Below, piece by piece: positions 1 through 10,005 of a stretch of DNA of 64,000 nt. The notes beneath the pieces are model-generated. The model did not search any database, was not told the DNA's origin, and saw only the letters and a list, made by a program, of their open reading frames with translations. The stretch lies in contig NZ_JENB01000001.1 in assembly GCF_000708715.2 (NCBI RefSeq), positions 216,013 through 280,012 of the forward strand. The letters are read 5' to 3'. Position 1 is the stretch's first letter. Each line of letters starts with the position of its first letter. Source of the DNA: Pseudomonas putida W15Oct28. GTDB lineage: Bacteria > Pseudomonadota > Gammaproteobacteria > Pseudomonadales > Pseudomonadaceae. Position numbers and translations under genes: made by a program.

Positions 1-1188
1 GGTCGGCGACAGGATTGCGCCCATGCGGCCGATGCCGATGCCCCAGCCCACGCCGGTAGCGCGCACCGAGGCGTCATAGACCACCGGCGACAGGGCATAC
101 AGGCCGGCCACGCAGCCGTTGGAGAACAGCCCGATCAGCAGCCCCAGCGCCAAGACGGCACTGACCGACGCGCCATTGACCACGAACAGCACCAGCAGCG
201 CCGCCGTAATCAGCATGAACAGCCCCAGCACGCGGGTGAGTGGCCAGCGCGAAGACAGGCCCCCGATCAGCGCCGCACCGAGGATGCCGCCGACACTCAA
301 CAGCACCCCGCCGGTAATGCCCTGCTGTGCCGACAGGCCCGCGGCCACCAGCAGTTTCGGCGTCCAGCTCATGACGAAGTAGAAGCCGAACATGACCAGG
401 AAGAACAACAACCAGATCACCAGCGTGGTGCGGCGCATGGCAGGCGCAAGCAATTGCCGGAAGCCGCGGGCGGCGCCCTGTTCCCTTGCCGTGGCTGTTG
501 GCAGTTGTGCCAGCGCCGGCTGGCCAAGGCGCACGGCCAGGCGGTTGACCCGTGCCAGGGCATTGGCCGGGCGACGCGCCAGCAGAAAGTCCAGCGACTC
601 CGGCAGCCACAACAGCACCAGCGGGATCACCAGCACGGTGACAATACCGCCAAACAGGAACACTGAGCGCCAGCCCCAATGCCCCAGCAGCCATACCGCC
701 AGCAAACCACCCAGCGTCGCACCCAGGGCGTAACCGGTCGACTGCAGGCTCACTGCCAGGCCGCGCCAGCGTTTGCTGGCGTACTCACTGGCAATCACGT
801 TGCTGCTGGCCAGGATGCCGCCGATGCCCAGCCCGGTCAGGCCACGCAGCAGCGCCAGTTGCAACGGGCTCTGGCTCATTGCCGAGAGCAGCATGCCAAC
901 GCCGGAAACTGCCAGGCACAGCAAAATCAACGGGCGGCGGCCAAAGCGGTCGGCCCACGGCGCGATGAACAGCGACCCCGCCGCCATGCCGAACAGGCCG
1001 GCGCTGAGCAGCAGCCCGACCTGTGCACCGTTCAGGTTCCACTCGGCGGACACCGACGACGCAGTGAAGGCCATGACCAGTACGTCAAAGCCATCGATCA
1101 TGTTGAGGACGATGCAAATACCAATGGCCAGGTACTGGAAGCGGCCCATCGGGTCGTTGTCCAGGCGTTGCTTGAGATCGGTATTCAT
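1..1188 (-). CDS. vanK: MFS aromatic-acid transporter, VanK/PcaK-like (C-terminus cut by window edge)
   Basis: This is an inner-membrane proton symporter of the aromatic acid:H+ symporter (AAHS) family. About 396 residues are visible; the stop codon lies beyond base 1. The ATG at 1188 is preceded by an AGGTG ribosome site. The N-terminus carries the AAHS feature DGFDVLVMAF in the first membrane helix, and APWADRFGRRP is the conserved loop between helices 2 and 3. Hydrophobic helices continue through the visible part. Vanillate or a related aromatic acid as substrate is inferred from family type, from the VanR-like GGATCC boxes upstream and from remembered synteny with the P. putida van locus. 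Other AAHS members (PcaK, BenK) cannot be excluded. The gene is divergent from the PBP2 gene across a 569-bp gap. Confidence 0.75.
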   Translation of the reverse strand, partial: MNTDLKQRLDNDPMGRFQYLAIGICIVLNMIDGFDVLVMAFTASSVSAEWNLNGAQVGLLLSAGLFGMAAGSLFIAPWADRFGRRPLILLCLAVSGVGMLLSAMSQSPLQLALLRGLTGLGIGGILASSNVIASEYASKRWRGLAVSLQSTGYALGATLGGLLAVWLLGHWGWRSVFLFGGIVTVLVIPLVLLWLPESLDFLLARRPANALARVNRLAVRLGQPALAQLPTATAREQGAARGFRQLLAPAMRRTTLVIWLLFFLVMFGFYFVMSWTPKLLVAAGLSAQQGITGGVLLSVGGILGAALIGGLSSRWPLTRVLGLFMLITAALLVLFVVNGASVSAVLALGLLIGLFSNGCVAGLYALSPVVYDASVRATGVGWGIGIGRMGAILSPT

Positions 1189-1372
1189 GGGGTCACCTGC
1201 CGGCCAGGGTTGGCCACAGGCGGGAGGACAGATGCGCACGCGCAGGCAAGACGGAGGGAACCCTGACAGTTCCGGGCCGCTGGATAGCCATTCATGACTG
1301 AACCCTTTTTGTAATTGTTATTGCATACGGCAGGAGGGCTCCGGCCGTTGTCAGGCGCTAATCAACCAGATA

Positions 1373-1381
1373 ATGGATCCA
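1373..1381. promoter_or_regulatory. VanR-like operator box 1
   Basis: ATGGATCCA contains a perfect 8-bp palindrome TGGATCCA. The VanR repressor of Caulobacter crescentus recognises ATTGGATCCAAT, so this fits a VanR-type GntR repressor site upstream of the aromatic-acid transporter. Binding here is inferred. Confidence 0.45.
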
Positions 1382-1506
1382 CGAACAACAAGCAATGCTT
1401 GTGCCTTCCATGAAAACCGCTCCTAAACAAGGTCTACGCTCAATACAAAATTTATTTTTCCTATATAAATCAATATGTTGAAAATTTAACGCCTAGGCCA
1501 ATTTTT

Positions 1507-1521
1507 GTTCGTTTATCGAAC
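1507..1521. promoter_or_regulatory. IclR/PcaR-like palindrome
   Basis: GTTCGTTTATCGAAC is a perfect 5-bp inverted repeat around a 5-bp centre. Its reverse complement, GTTCGATAAACGAAC, resembles the 15-bp site I remember for PcaR of P. putida (GTTCGATAATCGCAC; 13 of 15 positions). A site for an IclR-family regulator of aromatic catabolism is plausible. Confidence 0.4.
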
Positions 1522-1531
1522 ACTACAATTT

Positions 1532-1543
1532 TATGGATCCATA
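1532..1543. promoter_or_regulatory. VanR-like operator box 2
   Basis: TATGGATCCATA is a perfect 12-bp palindrome with the same TGGATCCA core as box 1, about 160 bp away. Two matching boxes in one gap make a chance match less likely. Confidence 0.5.
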
Positions 1544-1757
1544 TAAGCGCTAAAATCCACACCTGACCAATCATCTCTTGGCAGCCATGAACAAATCTTC
1601 ATGTTCCCCGCCAGCGCCCTGATTTCGGGGTGGACAGCCGTTACCCGCCCACCGCCAGCCGCCACTCGCCTTGAGGGCGCGGTAGGTGTTGCGTAGCATC
1701 CCCGGCCCGATCGCGCGCCCGTACAGCCACCGCGATACCTGCTGAAAAGAGCTACTG

Positions 1758-3653
1758 ATGCCACAACCCATCCCCCTCAAGGACCACGAAAAGGAAAAGC
1801 ACCTGGTCAATCGCCGGCTCCTGGCCTGCGCCATCCTGGTCTTCAGCCTGGTCGCCGTGCTGGTGGGGCGGCTGTATGTATTGCAGGTGCTGCAGCACGA
1901 CCAGCAAACCGCCGTGTCGGAAAACAACCGTGTGCACGTGCTGCCCATCGCCCCCGAACGCGGACTGATCTACGACCGCAACGGCGTGGTGCTGGCCGAC
2001 AACAAACCCAGCTTCGACCTGACCATGACCCGCGAACGGGCCGGCGGCGACTCGGCCAAGGTACTCGACACCCTCACCCAGGTGCTGGGCCTGACCGACG
2101 ACGACCGCAAGCAGTTCGACAAAGACCTGCGCCGTGGCCGCAAACCGTTCGAACCGGTGACCCTGATGGTGGGCCTGAGCGAAGAGCAGATCGCCCTGGT
2201 GGCGGTGAACCAGTTCCGCCTGCCGGGCCTGGAGGTGGAGCCGCAGTTCATCCGCGAATATCCGCTGGCCGAGCATTTCGCCCATTCGGTGGGCTATGTG
2301 GGGCGCATCAACGAAAAAGAAGCCAAGGTCCTCGACAGCACCGAGTACCGTGGCACCCAGTCAATCGGCAAGACCGGTATCGAACACTTCTACGAAAGCC
2401 AGCTGCATGGCCACGTGGGCTACGAAGAGGTCGAGACCAACGCCCAGGGCCGGGTGATGCGCGTGCTCAACCACAAGGCCCCGACCCCGGGCCAGGACAT
2501 CGTCCTGACTCTGGACGCCCACTTGCAGGTGGCCGCTGAAAAAGCGCTGGGCGACCGCCGTGGCTCGGTGGTGGTACTGGACCCTGCCAATGGCGACGTG
2601 CTGGCCATGGTCAGCAACCCCAGCTTCGACCCCAACCTGTTCGTCAAGGGCATCAGCTTCAAGCAATACGCCGAACTGCGCGATTCCATCGACCGCCCGC
2701 TGTTCAACCGCGTGCTGCGCGGCCTGTATGCACCCGGCTCGACGGTGAAGCCGGAAGTGGCCATCGCTGGCCTCGACAGCGGCGTGATCACCCCGGGCAG
2801 CCGGGTGTTCGACCCGGGCTACTACGAGCTGCCCAACTACGACCACAAGTACCGCAACTGGAACCGCAGCGGCGACGGTTGGGTGGACATGTACACCGCC
2901 ATCATGCGGTCCAACGACACCTACTTCTACGACCTGGCGCACAAGCTGGGCATCGACCGGCTGCACGACTACATGGCCGAGTTCGGCCTGGGCCAGAAGG
3001 TGTCGCTGGACATGTTCGAGGAAGCCTCCGGGCTGATGCCGTCGGCCGCCTGGAAACGCGCCACCCGGCGCCAGGCCTGGTTCCCGGGCGAAACGCTGAT
3101 CCTGGGTATCGGCCAGGGCTACATGCAGGTCACCCCGCTGCAGCTGGCCCAGGCCACCAGCCTGCTGGCGAGCAAAGGCGTGTGGCATCGCCCGCACCTG
3201 GCCATGACTGTGGGTGGCGATGTGCCGATCGACCCCAACCCGATGCCCAACATCGTGCTGCACGACAAGCATGCCTGGGACCAGGTCAGCCAGGGCATGC
3301 AGATGGTCATGCACGACCCGCGCGGCATTGCCCGCGCTTCGGCTGCTGGCGCGCAGTACCGGATTGCCGGCAAGAGTGGTACCGCACAGGTGGTGGCGAT
3401 CAAGCAGGGCGAGCGTTACAACCGCAACAAGACCCTGGAACGGCACCGCGACAACGCCCTGTTTGTCGGCTTTGCACCGGCTGACCACCCGAGTGTGGTG
3501 GTGGCGGTGATGATCGAGAACGGTGAGGCTGGGGGCCGGGTGGCGGGGCCGGTGGTGCGGGAGGTGATGGATGCTTATCTGCTGGATGAGCAGGGGCATC
3601 TGAAGCCTGAGTATGCGGGCGGTGCAAGTGGCCGGAACGTGCCACACATTTGA
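1758..3653 (+). CDS. mrdA: Penicillin-binding protein 2, monofunctional transpeptidase
   Basis: This class B PBP cross-links peptidoglycan during cell elongation and is anchored in the inner membrane with a periplasmic catalytic domain. At 631 residues it has normal PBP2 length. A cytoplasmic tail is followed by a membrane anchor at about residues 20-45, then a dimerisation domain and the transpeptidase domain. The three active-site motifs are present: STVK at 328-331, SND at 385-387 and KSG at 539-541. The usual mrdA sits next to rodA and the lipoprotein genes; here there is no rodA, mreB or dacA neighbour. I read it as a second, solitary PBP2 paralogue. The 3' end runs directly into a REP hairpin that probably ends transcription. 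Confidence 0.93.
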   Translation: MPQPIPLKDHEKEKHLVNRRLLACAILVFSLVAVLVGRLYVLQVLQHDQQTAVSENNRVHVLPIAPERGLIYDRNGVVLADNKPSFDLTMTRERAGGDSAKVLDTLTQVLGLTDDDRKQFDKDLRRGRKPFEPVTLMVGLSEEQIALVAVNQFRLPGLEVEPQFIREYPLAEHFAHSVGYVGRINEKEAKVLDSTEYRGTQSIGKTGIEHFYESQLHGHVGYEEVETNAQGRVMRVLNHKAPTPGQDIVLTLDAHLQVAAEKALGDRRGSVVVLDPANGDVLAMVSNPSFDPNLFVKGISFKQYAELRDSIDRPLFNRVLRGLYAPGSTVKPEVAIAGLDSGVITPGSRVFDPGYYELPNYDHKYRNWNRSGDGWVDMYTAIMRSNDTYFYDLAHKLGIDRLHDYMAEFGLGQKVSLDMFEEASGLMPSAAWKRATRRQAWFPGETLILGIGQGYMQVTPLQLAQATSLLASKGVWHRPHLAMTVGGDVPIDPNPMPNIVLHDKHAWDQVSQGMQMVMHDPRGIARASAAGAQYRIAGKSGTAQVVAIKQGERYNRNKTLERHRDNALFVGFAPADHPSVVVAVMIENGEAGGRVAGPVVREVMDAYLLDEQGHLKPEYAGGASGRNVPHI

Positions 3654-3787
3654 GAATTTGGGGGCCGCTTTGCGCCCCATCGCGACGCAAGGCCGCTCCT
3701 ACAGGGGATCGCGTTTGCAGGGAGAATGCGCTCTCCTGTAGGAGCGGCCTTGCGTCGCGATGGGCTGCAAAGCAGCCCCAAATTCTC
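3652..3787. repeat. REP inverted pair, type B
   Basis: Two arms in opposite orientation (GGCCGCTCCTACAGG and CCTGTAGGAGCGGCC, flanked by GAGAATTTGGGG and CCCCAAATTCTC) form a long hairpin between the convergent PBP2 and livF genes. It overlaps the PBP2 stop codon and probably acts as a bidirectional terminator. Confidence 0.85.
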
Positions 3788-3852
3788 ACCCCCCGAACAC
3801 CGCCCTCCCCGCCATACCCACTCGCCGCCGCGTCACGCACACCAGCAATGGA

Positions 3853-5335
<1,483 letters not shown>

Positions 5336-5339
<4 letters not shown>

Positions 5340-6583
5340 GCCTTGTCCGCCTGTTTGATCGGGAGTTCGAAGGAGGCTTCACCGGCAGGGGTATGGATTG
5401 CAGTGCTGAGCACCGCAGGCGCCGGCTCGGCTTCAGGGTCGTCATCGTGCAGCTCGGCACGGCGGCGACTGGACGGCCAGAGGCCTTCGGGGCGAAAACG
5501 CATCACCAGGATCAGCGCCAGGCCGAACACCAGCATGCGCAGGGTTGAGGCATCCAGCACGTTGCGCAGAATGTCGCGGCTGATGAAGGTAACGTTGTCC
5601 ATCACCCACGGCTGGACCCAGTTGACCAGGTCGCGGAACAACTCAGGCATCACCGACAGGATCAGCGCCCCCAGCACCACGCCCCGGATCGAGCCCATGC
5701 CCCCGAGCACCACCATGGCCAGGACCATGATCGACTCCATGAGGGTGAACGATTCAGGGCTGACGAAACCCTGGTAGCTGGAGAACAGCACACCGGACAC
5801 CCCGCCAAAGGTCGCCCCCATGGCGAAGGCCAGCAGCTTGAGGTTGCGCTTGTTCAGGCCCATGGCTTCGGCAGCCACTTCGTCTTCGCGCAGGGCCATC
5901 CAGGCGCGGCCGATACGCGACACTTCCAGGCGCTTGGACAGCACGATGCAGAGGATGACGACGAACAGGAAGAACAGGTAGTAGCTGATCACCGGCGACA
6001 CGGGCAGGCCGAACAGGCTCCAGCTTTGCTGCAGCGACAACACCGGTGTTGCACCGGCACCTGGCGCATGCGCCCATGCCCCGAAATCCATATGCAGCGG
6101 GGCAATGTTGCTGATGCCCTGGGGGCCGTTGGTGAGGTTCACCGGCTGGTCCAGGTTGTTCATGAAAATGCGGATGATCTCGCCGAAGCCCAGGGTGACG
6201 ATGGCCAGGTAATCGCCGCGCAACTTCAGTACCGGCGCACCGATCAGCACCCCGCAAATGGCCGCAGCCACGGCGGCCAACGGGATGATCACCCACACCG
6301 GCCAGTCCAGCACAGCCTCAAGCAGGCCGGCCATTTGCAGGTGGGGCGAGGCCAGCAGTGCGTACAGGTAGGCGCCAATGGCGTAAAAGCCGATGTAGCC
6401 CATGTCGAGCAGGCCGGCATAACCGATGACAATGTTCAGGCCCAACGCCAGCAGCACGTAGAGCATGGCAAAGCCAAGAATGCGCACCCAGGTGGGGCCC
6501 AGCATGGGGATGGCCTCGACCAGGAACGGCAAGGCGATGAAGCCGACAATCATCAGCAGGTACTGGGTTTTGAGGTTTTTCAT
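5336..6583 (-). CDS. livM: Branched-chain amino acid-type ABC transporter permease LivM
   Basis: Integral membrane permease, 415 residues with about ten hydrophobic segments and the BPD_transp_2 family signature region around GLNIVIGYAGLLDMGYIGFYA. The ATG at 6583 is chosen because a near-perfect GAGGAGG ribosome site sits seven bases upstream; the frame remains open 16 codons further without support. The C-terminal tail after the last helix (about 45 residues, acidic and proline-containing) is an extension not needed for transport. The livH stop is 10 bases upstream. Confidence 0.9.
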
Positions 6584-6593
6584 GACTGCCTCC

Positions 6594-7532
6594 TCACGCC
6601 CGGTCAGCCTGGCGTTCGCCAAGCAGCCCATTGGGCCGGAACAGCAACACCAGGATCAGCACCGCAAAGGCGAAGATGTCCTGGTAGTTGGCCCCCAGAA
6701 AGCCCCCCGTCAACTGCCCGGTGTAGCCTGCTGCCAGCGATTCGATCAGCCCCAGCAACAGGCCGCCGGCCATGGCCCCGAACAGGTTGCCGATACCGCC
6801 GAGCACCGCCGCGGAGAACGCCTTCAGGCCCAGCAGCAGGCCCATGTAGGCATCGGCCTGGCCGTAGTTGATGGCGCGCATTACCCCGGCGATGGCGCCT
6901 AGGCTGGCGCCGATCAGGAAGGTGGCGCTGATCACCCGATTGATATTGATACCCATCAGCCCGGCCACTTCCTGGTTCTGCGCGGTGGCGCGCATGGCCT
7001 TGCCCAGGCGGGTCTTGTCCACCAGCAGCCACAGGCCAAGCATGATCACCACGGCAACCAGCATGATCGACAGCTGCACGTTGGTGACGGTGGCGCCGAA
7101 CACGTCCACGGGGCGCGTCTCGACCACTTCGGGGAAGGTCTTGTAGCCGCGCCCCCAGATCATCATCGCCAGGTTCTGCAAGGCGATGGAGATGCCGATG
7201 GCAAGGATCAGCGGGGTCAGCCGCGGGGCTTTGCGCAAGGGCCGATAGGCGTACTTTTCCATGCCCTGCGCCAGCAGCATGCACACCACCGCAGCGGCCA
7301 TGATCGCCAGCAGCAACGTGATGATGCCGGGAGCAAAGCCTGCGCCAGCGAGCATTGTCAGTACCGAAATGGTGACCATGGCGCCGATCATCACCACCTC
7401 GCCGTGGGCGAAGTTGATCAGGCCGATGATGCCGTAGACCATGGTGTAGCCCAAGGCTACCAGGGCATAGATGCTGCCCAGCACCAGGCCGTTGAGGACC
7501 TGTTGCAACAAGATATCGAAATTACCGTCCAC
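6594..7532 (-). CDS. livH: Branched-chain amino acid-type ABC transporter permease LivH
   Basis: Integral membrane permease, 312 residues. The N-terminal stretch GLVLGSIYALVALGYTMVYG and the following INFAHGE motif are characteristic of LivH. It pairs with LivM to form the channel. A 130-bp gap separates it from livK upstream, the widest gap in the operon, which is common where the binding protein is made in excess. Confidence 0.92.
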   Translation of the reverse strand: MDGNFDILLQQVLNGLVLGSIYALVALGYTMVYGIIGLINFAHGEVVMIGAMVTISVLTMLAGAGFAPGIITLLLAIMAAAVVCMLLAQGMEKYAYRPLRKAPRLTPLILAIGISIALQNLAMMIWGRGYKTFPEVVETRPVDVFGATVTNVQLSIMLVAVVIMLGLWLLVDKTRLGKAMRATAQNQEVAGLMGININRVISATFLIGASLGAIAGVMRAINYGQADAYMGLLLGLKAFSAAVLGGIGNLFGAMAGGLLLGLIESLAAGYTGQLTGGFLGANYQDIFAFAVLILVLLFRPNGLLGERQADRA

Positions 7533-7662
7533 GCGCTGAATCCTCGAAACTGCATTGTCGTCGGCGCGCGGCGGCTCAGCGCCACACGCCGACTGGCCTG
7601 GCAGGTGGGAAAAGTCTTCTTGTTATGTCGCAGGCGTGCGCCCGCTTGTTATGGGGTGAAAC

Positions 7663-8811
7663 TCAGTCGCGCTCGACCGACAAGGTTTTCCAGCCACCGT
7701 CGGCGAACTGGAACACGGTGGCCGCCGGGTTCTTCAGGTTGCCCTTGTCATCGAAGGCGATGGTGCCGGTGACGCCGTCATAGCTCTGGCTCTTGAGCAC
7801 TGGCAGGTACACTTTGGGGTCGTCGGAGCCGGCCTTGACCATGGCGTTGATCGCGGCCCAGGTGGCGTCATACGCAGCGGGCGACGACTGCACCACACCC
7901 ACGCCGAACTTGTCCTTGAGCTTCTGTTCGAAGGCTGCGCCTTTGGGCATGTCCAGCAGCGGCGTGCCGTAGTTCCAGGCGTAGGTACCTTCGGCGGCGC
8001 TGCCGGCCATCTGCTTGAACGAGTCGTTGGGCAGGTTGCCGATGTTCATGAAACGCGCCTTCAGGCCCAGGTTCTTCATCTGCTTGGCCATGGGTGCAGC
8101 CTGGTAGTCGAGTGCCGCGAAGAACACCGCGTCGGCCTTTTGCGCCTTGGCGGTGGTGAGGATGGCGTTGAAATCGGTGGACTTGTCGTTGGTGTACTCG
8201 CGCACCACCACATTGCCGCCAGCCGCCTTGACCGCCCGGGTCACCTCGTCGGCCAGCCCTTGGCCATAGGCGGTGCGGTCGTCAAAGATGGCGATGCGTT
8301 GGGCCTTGAGCTGGCTGACCAGGTAGTTGCCGGCATAACGGCCCAGGGTGGCGTCGTCGTTGACCGTGCGGAACACCGAAGGGATGCCCTGCTGGGTCAA
8401 GGTGGGGTTGGTGGCCGAGGGCGAGATTTGCGGGATGCCGGCGGCGGCGTAGATCTTCGAAGCCGGGATGCTGGTGCCAGAGTTGTAGTGGCCGATCACC
8501 ACCGCCACTTTCGAGTCCACCAGGCGTTGCGCCACCGCCGTGCCCGTACGTGGGTCGGCGACATCGTCTTCGGAGACCAGTTTGAACCGGGCCACCTTGT
8601 CACCGATTTTCAGTTGCTGCTGGTTGGCCTCTTCTACGGCAATCTGAATGCCATGCTCGACGTCCTGTCCCTGGTGCGCCGAAGGACCGGTCAGGGGGCC
8701 GGCGAAGCCGATCCTGACAATTTCACTGTCTGCTGCGTTTGCCGTCCCCATGGCCATCAGCAATGTTACCGCGGTCGCGAGGGCTGTGCGCCCTCCCTTG
8801 TTGTTATTCAT
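7663..8811 (-). CDS. livK: Periplasmic substrate-binding protein of the Liv-type transporter
   Basis: Periplasmic binding protein of the Leu/Ile/Val-binding family (Peripla_BP_6), 382 residues. The ATG at 8811 gives a clear signal peptide with a hydrophobic core at residues 10-23 and a probable cleavage after TANA (residue 26). The mature start (VRIGFAGPLTGPSAHQGQD) is typical of LivJ/LivK, including the conserved GPLTG. The frame is open 25 codons upstream, but that stretch would bury the signal peptide. It is first in the operon, behind a good sigma-70 promoter and divergent from a GntR regulator that probably controls it. Substrate is not predictable from sequence alone. Confidence 0.9.
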   Translation of the reverse strand: MNNNKGGRTALATAVTLLMAMGTANAADSEIVRIGFAGPLTGPSAHQGQDVEHGIQIAVEEANQQQLKIGDKVARFKLVSEDDVADPRTGTAVAQRLVDSKVAVVIGHYNSGTSIPASKIYAAAGIPQISPSATNPTLTQQGIPSVFRTVNDDATLGRYAGNYLVSQLKAQRIAIFDDRTAYGQGLADEVTRAVKAAGGNVVVREYTNDKSTDFNAILTTAKAQKADAVFFAALDYQAAPMAKQMKNLGLKARFMNIGNLPNDSFKQMAGSAAEGTYAWNYGTPLLDMPKGAAFEQKLKDKFGVGVVQSSPAAYDATWAAINAMVKAGSDDPKVYLPVLKSQSYDGVTGTIAFDDKGNLKNPAATVFQFADGGWKTLSVERD

Positions 8812-8890
8812 GCTCAGCTCCCAGTAGTGATTGGACGAACCTCGACATCGCTTACCGCATGCGAATTGGCCGGAACGCCATCGCACTTGT

Positions 8891-8918
8891 AAGATAACAG
8901 TCAGCAGGCAACTGTCAA
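8891..8918 (-). promoter_or_regulatory. Sigma-70-type promoter of livKHMGF
   Basis: On the minus strand TTGACA (8918-8913) and TATCTT (8896-8891) are separated by 16 bases, about 80 bases before the livK start. The -35 box is a perfect consensus match. Confidence 0.55.
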
Positions 8919-9007
8919 TGGGTGTATGCTACGCGAGCAGGTAAAATAATTTTTCCGGCGACGAGATCTGCATGGTCAAGAAGTGGGGCATCAGACGAGC
9001 TAGTAAG

Positions 9008-9021
9008 ATGTTTGATAACAT
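9008..9021. promoter_or_regulatory. Candidate GntR/FCD operator
   Basis: ATGTTTGATAACAT has perfect 5-bp arms (ATGTT/AACAT) around a TGAT centre. It lies between the divergent livK and gntR genes, where an autoregulated FCD repressor would bind. The rest of the 329-bp gap (8812-9140) shows only the livK promoter. Confidence 0.4.
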
Positions 9022-9140
9022 ATGCCGACAACATCACCGCTGGTTGGCTACGGATCCCGCCGCAAGGGGCATGAGGGCTGCGCGCAACCTGCCGGAGAAT
9101 CAACCGTGATGAGCCAATCAGTTTCAGGAGCAACCCTTCT

Positions 9141-9866
9141 ATGAATGCGTCGTTAGGCACGCGTCGCGCCAATCTGGCGGAAATCGTGATCCAGGAGCTT
9201 TCCAGCCGGATCGACAACGGCACCTACGGCCCGGGCGACAAGCTGCCGTCGGAACAGGCGCTGTGCAAAGAGTTCAACGTCAGCCGCCCGGTCATCCGCG
9301 AAGCGGTGGCCTCGCTGCGCCTGGGCGGGCGCCTGATTGCCCGTCAAGGTGTGGGCGTATTCGTGGTCGAGCAGGATGTGAAACGCATCGGCTTTGCCAT
9401 CGACAGCGTGGTCGATGACGTACGCGCTGCCGCGCAGATCCTTGAATTACGCCTGGGGATCGAGGCGGAATCGGTGGCCCGCGCCGCCGAGCGTCGCAGC
9501 CCGGCCAGCATGGCGGCGATCACCGAGGCGTTCGACCGCTTCAACTCGCTGGACGGTGCCACGCAGGAAGAAGAAGCCAAGGCCGACTTCGAATTCCACC
9601 TGGCGATTGCACGTGCCACCAACAACCCGCATTTCACGCAATTGCTGGAAGCGCTGGGGCCGGACATCATCCTTGACCTGAACCTAAAGCATGGCCAGGT
9701 CACCGGCAAGAACCGCCAGGCACACATCAAGAAGATCGCCCGTGAGCACGGGGCGATTCTGTCGGCGATCAGCCTGGGCGATGTGTCCAGTGCACGCACC
9801 GCGCTGCGCAAGCACCTGGAAGAAAGCCTGTCGCGCTACCAGCGGCTGCTCGACAGCAAGGCCTGA
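9141..9866 (+). CDS. GntR-family regulator with FCD ligand domain
   Basis: DNA-binding regulator of the FadR/FCD subfamily, 241 residues. The winged helix-turn-helix covers about residues 10-80, with the typical GDKLPSEQALCKEFNVSRPV signature and the wing GRLIARQGVGVFV. The all-helical FCD domain follows; it normally binds a small carboxylic acid with help from a metal. It is divergent from livKHMGF and followed by a REP terminator, so control of the transporter and of its own gene is the simplest reading. The effector is unknown. Confidence 0.88.
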   Translation: MNASLGTRRANLAEIVIQELSSRIDNGTYGPGDKLPSEQALCKEFNVSRPVIREAVASLRLGGRLIARQGVGVFVVEQDVKRIGFAIDSVVDDVRAAAQILELRLGIEAESVARAAERRSPASMAAITEAFDRFNSLDGATQEEEAKADFEFHLAIARATNNPHFTQLLEALGPDIILDLNLKHGQVTGKNRQAHIKKIAREHGAILSAISLGDVSSARTALRKHLEESLSRYQRLLDSKA

Positions 9867-9874
9867 TCATTATC

Positions 9875-9980
9875 CTGTGCCGGCCTCTTCGCGGGCTTGC
9901 CCGCTCCCACAGGACCCCGCAGGTTCGAGCCCTGCGGTGATCCTGCGGGAGCGGGCAAGCCCGCGAAGAGGCCGGTACAG
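9875..9980. repeat. REP inverted pair, type A
   Basis: CCGGCCTCTTCGCGGGCTTGCCCGCTCCCACAGG-type unit and its inverted partner lie between the convergent gntR and aldehyde dehydrogenase genes. Probable transcription terminator for both. Confidence 0.85.
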
Positions 9981-10005
9981 GCAACCTCAGAGGCTCAGGA
10001 ATACC

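Larger units (their letters stand above)
1189..1757. promoter_or_regulatory. 569-bp divergent intergenic region with palindromic boxes
   Basis: No convincing gene lies here. It contains an AT-rich stretch (about 1435-1500), two TGGATCCA boxes and a GTTCG/CGAAC palindrome, listed separately. The GC-rich part from about 1600 to 1745 has open frames on the minus strand, but they run into the PBP2 gene in antisense and match no family I recognise. Confidence 0.5.

Noticed and set aside
1531..1948. Minus-strand frames upstream of PBP2
   Set aside because: No family match, no ribosome site, and they overlap the PBP2 start in antisense.
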